A stretch of DNA of 7,059 bases from UBA4823 sp034436035 (GCA_034436035.1 DAOTVW010000032.1:1-7059); one strand, 5' to 3'. Shown: positions 1 through 6,797, counted from the stretch's first letter. A program made the numbers and translations. Notes: generated by a model from the letters alone, not told the origin.

Positions 1-1
1 G

Positions 2-121
2 AGTAACCCTCGTATCCTGGCAGCTGCATTGGCAACTGTAGTAGCCTGGAAAACGCGCAGTGTCCTGCTCACCATCCTGGTGGGGATGGTGACGCTGTGG
101 GTGTTGCAATGGGCGATATAA
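2..121 (+). CDS. azlD: AzlD-family branched-chain amino acid transport protein, C-terminal fragment
   Basis: Only the last 39 codons are present; the 5' part lies before the window. The reading frame starts at base 2 and ends with TAA at 119-121. The peptide begins SNPRILAAALATVVAW and continues with KTRSVLLTILVGM and a hydrophobic end (TLWVLQWAI). This NPR..AA..VAW.TR..L.TILVGM..LW.LQ pattern is typical of the last transmembrane helices of AzlD, the small integral membrane partner of AzlC in branched-chain amino acid (azaleucine) export. Two hydrophobic stretches separated by a basic WKTR turn fit an inner-membrane location. It converges with the HD-GYP gene with a single base between the two stop codons, so it is not part of the signalling operon. 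An azlC gene would be expected just upstream, outside the window. The fragment is short, so the family call is good but not certain. Confidence 0.65.
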   Translation, partial: SNPRILAAALATVVAWKTRSVLLTILVGMVTLWVLQWAI

Positions 122-122
122 C

Positions 123-3100
123 TCAGGTCTCGTTGGGATTATTCTCGATAATTCGCAAGAATACATCAACCACTTTTGGATCGAATTGAATACCACGCTG
201 CTGACGAATATAATCAACAGCTTGCTGATGGGAAAGTGCCTTTCGATAAGGGCGGTCGGAAGTCAATGCATCATAGACATCGGCAACGGCGAAAATACGG
301 GCGGCAATCGGGATCTCTTCACCCTTCAACCCGCGCGGGTAGCCGCTGCCATCCCAGCGCTCATGGTGGCAAAATGGAATATCCAGGGCGGGTTTGAGGT
401 ATGCAATAGGGGAAAGCATGTCGAGCGCATATTGCGGATGCTGGCGCATGATCTTCCATTCCTCTTCGTCTAAAGGTCCTGGTTTGAAGAGGATGTGATC
501 CGGCACGCCCATCTTGCCAATGTCATGCAGTAACGCCCCGCGTCGAATATGGACGATTTTCTCCTCGCTGATGCCCATTGCTTTTGCGATCTGTACAGTG
601 AGATCGGTAACCCGCTGGGAATGCCCTTCGGTTTCTTTATCGCGCAAATCAAGCGCATTCGACCAACCCAATATGGTCGCATCATACGCTATGGACAGCT
701 CAAAATGGGAGCGTTCCAGCTCACTGAACATTTGGGCATTATCAATCGCCAATGCAGCTTGCTGTGCAATACCTTGAAAAAATTCCATCCAATCTGGATC
801 GGGGTTAAAGTAACGACGGAAAAACACTTCCAACGCACCCTTAATTTGACCTTTGGCGATCAATGGAATGCCCACGTACGATAGGAACTCTTCTTGCTGG
901 AATAATTCAGTACGCTGAGGAAAATTGGGATACGTTTTCAAAGAAAAGACATGGATTGGACGACGTTCGCTGACACATTTCCCAACCGCATCTTGCCCCA
1001 AGCCAAGATCAAAAGAATCCAGTTTGCGGTCACGAAAACCACGGCTGGCGACGAGATTAAGACGCATGAAATTCGCATCATAAAGCAAAACATCTGCGGC
1101 ATCCGCCCCTAATGGTTCCAGGCTTTGTTCCAGCAATAAGTTCAAAGTGAGGTGCATATCGAGGCTTGAAGTTATTGCACGGTCTATGATTTGCAATGCC
1201 TGCAATTGCTTGACGCGGCGGAGGGTATCCTCATATAAACGCATTCGGCGCAGCGTTGTGGCAGCAATCTCTGCCAAAGATTCCAACAAATTCACCTCTT
1301 CGGATTGAATGCGGCGCGGCAAAGGCACCGAAATGAATAACACCCCTAAAATATCCTCCTTGCCGCGAATCGGGACACAAGCGCCTCCCCAGCCAGCCGG
1401 GAGCTCTCCATTTTGAGGTTTCTTTGCCAAAGGATCTTGCGAAAAGTCCAGCGAGATGTAAGAGCGGCTGCTGGCAAAGACTGTGCCGGCAATCCCTTCC
1501 ATTGGTTTGAGGGTTTGTTCTCCAATTTGAGAAAACCATCCCCGCGCCGTTACAGTTTTTAATTGTCCATCACCCGGCGAGTAAAGCATAATCGAGCCAG
1601 CCTCGGCGCTTAAACCATGTAATGCTTCGTCGAGCAAGATTGGTAAGGCTTCTTCCACTTTTTGCGCGCTACGCAATGCAAAAGTAACCCGATGCACGGT
1701 TTCTAATTGCGCCAAACGGCGGTTGGTCTGCTGATAGAGATGCGCGTTGAAAACAGCCACACTGGTCATGGATGCGAAAGAGGTCAATAATTCCAGATCA
1801 TCTTGAATAAACGCTCTGGTTTCTCTCGTTCGTACGATCTCCATTGCGCCAATCACTTTTTCGGCAGTGAGCAACGGGACAACCATCATCCTTTCCGGGC
1901 GATCTTCTGTGCCATCAACCTGTATCGCGCGCGGGTCTTGCATCACTTCGTTAATTATTTCTGCCTGCACCTTTTTGATAGCATTGCCAACGATCCCTTC
2001 CCCGATTTTTAACCCGCTGCGATAAATCGCTTCCGCATTTTCATCGAAGGACAATACACATCGCACCGTGTCGCTATCCTCGTCAATGAGAAATATGCGG
2101 CAATCATCCGCTTGAAAGAGAGACTTCGCTTTTTCCCCTACCGTGTGTAAAATGTAATCCAAATCGAGGTTATTCAGCGCCAGGCTGGCATCGAGGAATG
2201 CGGCTTTTTCTTCTGCCTTTTGGCTGGTTTCAGTGTAGAGGCGCGCGTTTTGAATCGCTAAACCAATTTGGGTTGCAATCATATTCATCAAACCGCTATC
2301 TTTGGGCTGATAAGCCTCATCACGATAGCTTTGCAGCTCCATTAAACCGATCACATGCCCTTCTACAAGCATAGGTATATAGACAGCAGATTTTGGTTCC
2401 GTAGCACTGCCGATTAATAATCCACCCGCTTGGCGGGATTTTTGATGGAGATGATGGACAAAGGCGGGTTGCGCAGTGAAAATCGCTTTTGCCCGTCCCT
2501 CTAAAGGATTATGCACATCCATTTTCAACGGAGGGAATAACCCAACATCCAATTCTTCGCCCTCGCTCAATACGAACGAGGCGTGTAGTGTTTGTGTCTT
2601 TTCGTCGTACAGGCTGATGGAAAAGTTATCACACCCTACCAGGTCGCACACATGCTGATAAGCAATCCGGTATAGCTCGTTCAAGTTGAGCGTGCTGGAT
2701 AAGGCTTGCCCAAGCGCCTGGATGGCAGAAATTTCATTGAGTTGACGTTGGGTCTCCGCGAAAAGCCGGGCGTTCTGGATCGCCAGTGCGGCGATGGAAG
2801 CAATATTGCTTAAGATAGGCACATCTCGGTCGGAGAAGGCATTATTAACACGGATATTATCGAGCGCGAGGACGCCAATGATCCGCTCTCGGATGATTAA
2901 TGGAACTACAATAGCGGATTGCACCTGGCGCATTTCTTCAATTTCGCCATCATAACGGATTTCATCATCACTGCGTGCATCAGGGATGATCAATGCCTGG
3001 CGGGCGCGAAAGGCACGGGCGGAATATCCAGCATGGACGGGGAAACTGGCGGAGCGAACCCGTTCATCTTGATAGCCAATCACTGCTTCTACATGCAGAT

Positions 3101-4466
3101 TGCCTTCCTCATCCGCCAGTAAGATTGAACCTTTATCGGCGGCGGGGATGGCGTAGCGAGCAGCAGCTAATATTTTTGCTAATAAGTTCTCTAAATCAAG
3201 CGATTCCGCCAATGCTTTTGCCAGCATGGCTTGCGCTTCGATCTCGCGCTCACGCCGTTTCCGGGCAGTGATGTCTTGTACCGTGCCGAATAATTTCCGC
3301 ACTTGCCCGTTAACATCCTTATATGGATACATACTCGCAGTATAATAAGCTTCCCGGCCGCTCGGTAAACGCATCTCCAAATCCAATTCGAAAGAAACGC
3401 CTTCTTCGATAGCGCGGCGGGCATATTCCCTTAACTGGGCCGCTTGCTGCGGGGAATAATAACCAGCTTCTTCCGTGTCGCTTGGCGCGCCCAAAGAAGG
3501 ATCCCGTTCATACAGCCTGTAGGTCTCCTCAGACCAATAGATCGATTGCGTCTGGAGGTCGAATTCCCAAAAACCAAGCCGCCCAGCTGCTTGTGCCTGT
3601 TTTAATTTGGCTTCACTCTCCCGCAATGCCAGCTCCGTGAGTTTACGATCGGTTATATCAAACGCCGATCCAATGGCAGCCGGTTTCCCTTCCCATTCTA
3701 TTTTCCCGGATGTAAAATCGAGCCAGCGCTCCGTGCCATCTTTGCGGAGGATTTTAAATTCATAGCGGTCAGGCACCCTTTCACCGCGCAGGCGTGCCAA
3801 CCCCCGCTGACGCACCAATTCCTTATGCTCGGGGTGGACAACATCCCAAAAGCGCATAGCGCATAATTCTGACGCAGCATAACCACTCAATTGTTCGGCA
3901 GCGCGATTAGCATACTGAAAGCCGCCTTCGTTATATACAAAAATAGCCGTGGCGGTGGTCTCTGCCAGGGCGCGAAAGCGGGCTTCGCTTTCGCTTAATT
4001 GTTTGGTGCGTTCAATGACTTGTTTTTCAATATTTTGATAACGTTCGATATTTCGCAAGACGGGTCCTAAATATGCCAGTGAGAGATCGAGCAAGTGCCG
4101 TTCTTGCTGTAAGGTTTCCCCGCTGGCTGAACTCACCCCGACCAGCATACCATATAATTCCCCTTCTATCATTACGGGTAGCGCATAACGCTGTGTTTTT
4201 CGGTATTGTTGGAAGCGCACACCCTGGTTCTTCAGCCAGTCCCATGGGGAAGCCCCGAACGGTAAACGCCTCTCGGCCGGAAGATGAACACCATGCGCTG
4301 CGCATAGATGCAGGTTTTGCCGCTGATCATCGCTGATAAAAAGAAATGCCAGATGGGGATTTAGTTCTGATTTAAGCCAATCCAGATAAACACGCGTTTC
4401 CTGATCGCGATCGAGCGTTGAACCCAAAACGAGGCTGAGGCGGTGCAGGATGGATATCACATCCAT
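123..4466 (-). CDS. Multi-sensor PAS/GAF protein with C-terminal HD-GYP cyclic-di-GMP phosphodiesterase domain
   Basis: This 1447-residue protein has no signal peptide or membrane segment and should be cytoplasmic. Residues 1-140 look like a divergent GAF domain, followed by a helical linker. Two PAS domains follow, at about 160-278 and 283-405, closing with PAC motifs DITDRK (270-275) and DITARK (398-403). Five GAF domains occupy about 405-1248; each ends in a related helix such as AIQNARLF (562), AIQNARLY (737), AVFNAHLY (904) or AIDNAQMF (1240). Residues 1255-1440 form an HD-GYP domain: E1278 and H1282, HD at 1314-1315, K1318, H1343, H1367-H1368, GYP at 1375-1377 and D1396. These match the metal and substrate residues of active family members, which hydrolyse c-di-GMP to pGpG or GMP. 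GAF/PAS ligands cannot be named: I see no bilin-type CH pair, no LOV cysteine motif and no clear cyclic-nucleotide NKxnFx3DE motif. The ATG has AGGA at 4475-4478, 8 bases upstream. It is the last gene of the operon, 30 bases after the KaiC-like gene. Confidence 0.95.
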   Translation of the reverse strand: MDVISILHRLSLVLGSTLDRDQETRVYLDWLKSELNPHLAFLFISDDQRQNLHLCAAHGVHLPAERRLPFGASPWDWLKNQGVRFQQYRKTQRYALPVMIEGELYGMLVGVSSASGETLQQERHLLDLSLAYLGPVLRNIERYQNIEKQVIERTKQLSESEARFRALAETTATAIFVYNEGGFQYANRAAEQLSGYAASELCAMRFWDVVHPEHKELVRQRGLARLRGERVPDRYEFKILRKDGTERWLDFTSGKIEWEGKPAAIGSAFDITDRKLTELALRESEAKLKQAQAAGRLGFWEFDLQTQSIYWSEETYRLYERDPSLGAPSDTEEAGYYSPQQAAQLREYARRAIEEGVSFELDLEMRLPSGREAYYTASMYPYKDVNGQVRKLFGTVQDITARKRREREIEAQAMLAKALAESLDLENLLAKILAAARYAIPAADKGSILLADEEGNLHVEAVIGYQDERVRSASFPVHAGYSARAFRARQALIIPDARSDDEIRYDGEIEEMRQVQSAIVVPLIIRERIIGVLALDNIRVNNAFSDRDVPILSNIASIAALAIQNARLFAETQRQLNEISAIQALGQALSSTLNLNELYRIAYQHVCDLVGCDNFSISLYDEKTQTLHASFVLSEGEELDVGLFPPLKMDVHNPLEGRAKAIFTAQPAFVHHLHQKSRQAGGLLIGSATEPKSAVYIPMLVEGHVIGLMELQSYRDEAYQPKDSGLMNMIATQIGLAIQNARLYTETSQKAEEKAAFLDASLALNNLDLDYILHTVGEKAKSLFQADDCRIFLIDEDSDTVRCVLSFDENAEAIYRSGLKIGEGIVGNAIKKVQAEIINEVMQDPRAIQVDGTEDRPERMMVVPLLTAEKVIGAMEIVRTRETRAFIQDDLELLTSFASMTSVAVFNAHLYQQTNRRLAQLETVHRVTFALRSAQKVEEALPILLDEALHGLSAEAGSIMLYSPGDGQLKTVTARGWFSQIGEQTLKPMEGIAGTVFASSRSYISLDFSQDPLAKKPQNGELPAGWGGACVPIRGKEDILGVLFISVPLPRRIQSEEVNLLESLAEIAATTLRRMRLYEDTLRRVKQLQALQIIDRAITSSLDMHLTLNLLLEQSLEPLGADAADVLLYDANFMRLNLVASRGFRDRKLDSFDLGLGQDAVGKCVSERRPIHVFSLKTYPNFPQRTELFQQEEFLSYVGIPLIAKGQIKGALEVFFRRYFNPDPDWMEFFQGIAQQAALAIDNAQMFSELERSHFELSIAYDATILGWSNALDLRDKETEGHSQRVTDLTVQIAKAMGISEEKIVHIRRGALLHDIGKMGVPDHILFKPGPLDEEEWKIMRQHPQYALDMLSPIAYLKPALDIPFCHHERWDGSGYPRGLKGEEIPIAARIFAVADVYDALTSDRPYRKALSHQQAVDYIRQQRGIQFDPKVVDVFLRIIENNPNET

Positions 4467-4496
4467 GTTCTCATTCCTGTCAAGCTAAGGGATATT

Positions 4497-5927
4497 TCAT
4501 TCTGAGCGGGTTGGCATCAGTAATGAAAAAGCACTGGCGAGTGGGGCACCGATATGCGGTCCCTCCTCTTCAGAGATCAGATATTCGCGCACCTCTTTGC
4601 TATGGGTACTGCCGCGCATCGCCAGCACCGTCAAAGCACGCCGAATCTCGCTCCCTATTTCGGTATACCGCAACAAGAGGATCGTATCTGCAATATGGGA
4701 AACGCCGCGCCCGGTGAGGGTTAATTCACCGCCAAATAAGCCGCTCATTTCGGCGGTGAGTAAGGCGGTTACGCCATTGGTTTTGAACCATTGAGTCAGG
4801 GAATAAACAAAATTGAAATAACGGTCTGGATCGTTGCGCGCACCGGCTTCTAAATCTCCCACACTGTCAATCACCACTCGTTGGGCTTGGATTTGTTGGA
4901 TGGCGGCGAGCATTTTTTGGGCATGTTCATCGATATCCAGCTCAACGGGTGAAGTATACAGGAGTTTCAGCTTGCCGCTTTGTTGCAGAGCATCCATGTC
5001 ATATCCAAAGTTACGGGCAATTTGTTTCAATTGAAAAGGGTCTTCTTGAAAGGAGATATATACCCCGGCTTGACCTTGTTGAACACCATTCAGAAGAAAA
5101 TGCAAAGCGGTGACCGTCTTACCTGCGCCGGGATCACCGGTCAGCAAAGTAGTACTCCCGCAGAGCAAGCCTCCAGCCAACAAGTCATCCAATCCAGTGA
5201 TGCCGGTCTGGACGCGGTTGGCTTGAGAGGTATAGAGTTCTGGTTGGGCTGGGGTATTAAAACGGGGGAAAACCGTGATACCATCATTGGACAATTTGAA
5301 GGTATGCTCACCGGGGATATAATCACTGCCGCGCAGTTTAAAAACCCGCAAGGTGCGTTGATCCCGCAGGCTCATCGGGCGGCGGTCGAGCAAGAAAATG
5401 ATATCCACGATGGACGCTTCAATGGTGGATGCAAATTCATTCGGCTGGTATTCGCCCACCAAAAAAGTATTGCATGGCAAGGTTGTCAATAGAGCAGCTA
5501 ATCGGTAAAAATTACGCCGCACCGCCAGCGGAGAGGCGCTCAAGGCACTCAATGCGCGGATACTGTCAATAACCAGAAAAGATGGTTGATAAGAGAGAAT
5601 TAATTCCTCCAGCTTCTCCATCGCCTGTTCTCCATTCTCCGCCAATAAATCCGGACCAATATCTTCATAGATAACGGATTCGGGGATCAAGTCTGGATTG
5701 AAGAAATGGAATTCCTGTGTGTAGCGCACTAAGCGAGCCATTGGCTCCGAAACAGTCGTGATAAATAACGCTTTGTTTTGGGGAGAAGCATTGCGGTAAA
5801 GAATCTGGCTGGCAAACACGGTTTTCCCACTGCCAGGACCGCCACACACAAGAGCAGTCCCATAAAGAGGTAAACCGCCGTGTAATATTTCATCCAGTCC
5901 GGGAATATGGGTAGAAATACGGTTCAT
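4497..5927 (-). CDS. KaiC-like ATPase with two RecA/KaiC domains
   Basis: The 476-residue protein has two tandem KaiC (RecA-fold) domains, about 1-225 and 236-465. Domain 1 has Walker A GGPGSGKT at 29-36 and Walker B FLVID at 117-121. Domain 2 has Walker A GDPGAGKT at 264-271 and Walker B VVID at 351-354. The layout is that of KaiC, a hexameric ATPase and autokinase, although clock function needs KaiA and KaiB, which are not seen here. Aligned from memory with Synechococcus KaiC, the CII sites T426, S431 and T432 correspond to T405, S410 and H411. The CI glutamate pair E77/E78 corresponds to V59/S60 (E61 follows), and CII E318/E319 to Q294/E295. The protein stops about 30 residues early relative to KaiC (519), lacking most of the KaiA-binding tail. 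The ATG has GAGGA at 5936-5940, 8 bases upstream and overlapping the 3' end of the receiver gene; the genes are 4 bases apart, suggesting coupled translation. The family is certain; a clock role is not supported. Confidence 0.93.
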   Translation of the reverse strand: MNRISTHIPGLDEILHGGLPLYGTALVCGGPGSGKTVFASQILYRNASPQNKALFITTVSEPMARLVRYTQEFHFFNPDLIPESVIYEDIGPDLLAENGEQAMEKLEELILSYQPSFLVIDSIRALSALSASPLAVRRNFYRLAALLTTLPCNTFLVGEYQPNEFASTIEASIVDIIFLLDRRPMSLRDQRTLRVFKLRGSDYIPGEHTFKLSNDGITVFPRFNTPAQPELYTSQANRVQTGITGLDDLLAGGLLCGSTTLLTGDPGAGKTVTALHFLLNGVQQGQAGVYISFQEDPFQLKQIARNFGYDMDALQQSGKLKLLYTSPVELDIDEHAQKMLAAIQQIQAQRVVIDSVGDLEAGARNDPDRYFNFVYSLTQWFKTNGVTALLTAEMSGLFGGELTLTGRGVSHIADTILLLRYTEIGSEIRRALTVLAMRGSTHSKEVREYLISEEEGPHIGAPLASAFSLLMPTRSE

Positions 5928-5931
5928 TTCG

Positions 5932-6315
5932 TTATTCCTCTTCTTTGGTCGTTTTCCCTAAGATTCGCTCAATTGTCTCTATTAACTGCCGAGTATCGGT
6001 CGGTTTTAGCAGGAAAGCATCTGCTCCGACCTGACGGGCACGTTCTTCTGCGTTTAAAAATGTATGAAAGATGATTGGAATGGTGCGTAAATGAGCTTGA
6101 CTCTTGATGTAATGGCAGGCTTGAAAGCCATCCATGCCTGGCAAAAGGGCTGCCAAGATAATTATGTCCGGTAATATTCGTTGGGCTTGCTGCACCAATT
6201 CCTCACCATTCTCAGCGAAGATCAATTCATAATCTGCACCCAGCGAGCGCTCTAAGGTACGCCGCATAAATGGGTCACGTTCACCGATTAGCAGCTTTGG
6301 GCGAGGTGGGGACAT
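5932..6315 (-). CDS. Stand-alone receiver-like (pseudo-receiver) domain protein
   Basis: The 127-residue protein is a single CheY/REC-type domain with no output domain. The fold signature is clear: KLLIGERDP (7-15) after beta-1, PDIIILAALLPGMDGF (49-64) around beta-3, T85 after beta-4 (PIIFHTF) and K104 in FLLKP at beta-5. However, the position of the phospho-acceptor aspartate, four residues before the conserved P59, is A55 (codon GCA, bases 6151-6153). The acidic pair at the end of beta-1 reads E12-R13 instead of two acids. Ordinary aspartyl phosphorylation should therefore not be possible. Threonine and lysine switch residues remain, so the fold may serve as a protein-interaction module. 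The ATG has a strong AGGAG at 6325-6329 with 9 bases between. It is the first gene of the operon and ends 4 bases before the KaiC-like gene, which makes that ATPase its most likely partner (inference). Confidence 0.92.
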   Translation of the reverse strand: MSPPRPKLLIGERDPFMRRTLERSLGADYELIFAENGEELVQQAQRILPDIIILAALLPGMDGFQACHYIKSQAHLRTIPIIFHTFLNAEERARQVGADAFLLKPTDTRQLIETIERILGKTTKEEE

Positions 6316-6341
6316 TTTAATTTACTCCTAGAAAATAGTAT

Positions 6342-6370
6342 AGTCTATATTAATTAATTTTGCCTGACAA
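6342..6370 (-). promoter_or_regulatory. Candidate sigma-70-type promoter of the receiver/KaiC/HD-GYP operon
   Basis: On the minus strand, TTGTCA (6370-6365) is followed 17 bases later by TAGACT (6347-6342), which overlaps an alternative -10 hexamer, TATACT (6342-6337). The spacer is AT-rich (TTAATTAATATA). This lies 26 bases upstream of the receiver start codon, in the only non-coding stretch before the operon, which leaves a very short leader. It is a match by eye in AT-rich DNA, where chance hits are common, so the exact boxes are tentative. Confidence 0.35.
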
Positions 6371-6387
6371 TTGTGTTAGAAATATTC

Positions 6388-6397
6388 TATGATCATA
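6388..6397. promoter_or_regulatory. 10-bp palindrome TATGATCATA, possible operator
   Basis: This is a perfect 10-bp palindrome 17 bases upstream of the candidate -35 box. Its centre is 42 bp from that of a related palindrome at 6430-6439 with the same TAT...ATA ends. It could bind a dimeric regulator, but AT-rich DNA gives such palindromes by chance. Confidence 0.25.
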
Positions 6398-6400
6398 TCC

Positions 6401-6422
6401 ATTAAGATTATAAATCTTTAAT
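6401..6422. repeat. AT-rich inverted repeat between the two palindromes
   Basis: ATTAAGATT (6401-6409) can pair with AATCTTTAAT (6413-6422) across a 3-base loop with one bulged base. The stem is almost all A-T and no T-run suggests termination. It lies midway between the 10-bp palindromes at 6388 and 6430, so it may be part of a regulatory cluster or only AT-rich background. Confidence 0.3.
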
Positions 6423-6429
6423 CCAAACT

Positions 6430-6439
6430 TATCATGATA
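6430..6439. promoter_or_regulatory. 10-bp palindrome TATCATGATA, possible operator
   Basis: This perfect 10-bp palindrome resembles the one at 6388-6397 (TAT-GATC-ATA versus TAT-CATG-ATA). The 42-bp centre-to-centre distance is about four helical turns, which would place both on the same face of the DNA. Function is inferred only. Confidence 0.25.
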
Positions 6440-6563
6440 GAGAGTGTTGAAAAAGAAGTTCATAATGGACCAAACCCTCAGATTTTCATATAGGCATGTA
6501 GTCGAAGATAAAGATTAAAGGTAATCCAATCTGCTGCAGGAATTTGAGATGGAAAAAATAATA

Positions 6564-6578
6564 AAACCTGACAAGTCT
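6564..6578 (+). repeat. F element 1 (one mismatch)
   Basis: AAACCTGACAAGTCT. This is the only one of the eight copies with a substitution (G to A in the right half of the palindrome). It is also the outermost copy on the operon side, as expected for a decaying array edge. Confidence 0.8.
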
Positions 6579-6644
6579 CCGCAAAAGTCTTGCCTAACGG
6601 GTTACCTATCCCTGCAAGCGAGTAGCGTTGCGTAGGTTCTGATA

Positions 6645-6659
6645 AGACCTGTCAGGTTT
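6645..6659 (-). repeat. R element 1
   Basis: AGACCTGTCAGGTTT, the exact reverse complement of the consensus F element, 81 bp after F1. It is followed by the GAACTGGGTAGC linker type. Confidence 0.85.
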
Positions 6660-6701
6660 GAACTGGGTAGCATAGGCTCTGGTGACAATCAATAAATAAT
6701 A

Positions 6702-6716
6702 AAACCTGACAGGTCT
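6702..6716 (+). repeat. F element 2
   Basis: Exact AAACCTGACAGGTCT, 57 bp after R1 and preceded by an AT-only tract (AATAAATAATA). The linker that follows it differs from the other units. Confidence 0.85.
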
Positions 6717-6782
6717 CCATGGGGGTCTTGCGGACCAAGTTTCATGTCCATGTGCGCGATTCAATAATCATTGGCTCTGTTA

Positions 6783-6797
6783 AGACCTGTCAGGTTT
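6783..6797 (-). repeat. R element 2
   Basis: Exact AGACCTGTCAGGTTT, 81 bp after F2 even though the linker between them is diverged. It is followed by GAACTAGGTAGC. Confidence 0.85.

Larger units (their letters stand above)
6316..6563. other. AT-rich intergenic leader upstream of the operon
   Basis: This is a gene-free stretch between the receiver start codon and the repeat array. Besides the Shine-Dalgarno sequence, the promoter candidate and the small palindromes listed separately, I see no RNA gene, riboswitch fold or credible coding frame. The longest tidy frame is a 17-codon ATG frame at 6465-6518 without a good ribosome binding site. Confidence 0.6.

Noticed and set aside
549..884. 111-codon frame on the + strand
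   Set aside because: It overlaps the GAF/HD-GYP region of the real gene and shows no recognisable family pattern.
723..3254. Bilin-, LOV-flavin- or NKFDE cyclic-nucleotide-binding sensor domain
   Set aside because: No Cys-His bilin pair, no LOV cysteine motif and no NKxnFx3DE motif could be found in the GAF or PAS domains.
4475..4483. TTGACAGGA between the KaiC-like and HD-GYP genes as a -35 box or array-related repeat
   Set aside because: It contains the Shine-Dalgarno sequence of the HD-GYP gene and has no -10 box at a suitable distance; the TGACAGG overlap with the array motif is only 7 bases.
4980..5492. 170-codon frame on the + strand
   Set aside because: It lies wholly inside the KaiC-like gene on the opposite strand; the minus frame carries the Walker motifs, so this is a shadow frame.
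6465..6518. 17-codon frame starting MDQTLRFSYRHVVEDKD, with a nearby IS-end-like AGAGTGTTGAAAAAG
   Set aside because: It is too short, has no good ribosome binding site, and no second inverted end or transposase was found, so an IS remnant cannot be supported.
6579..6644. Integron attC-like site (CCTAAC ... GGTTACC)
   Set aside because: There is no proper R'/R'' core pair, no gene cassettes between units and no integrase; the small TAAC/GTTA match is only 4 bp per arm.
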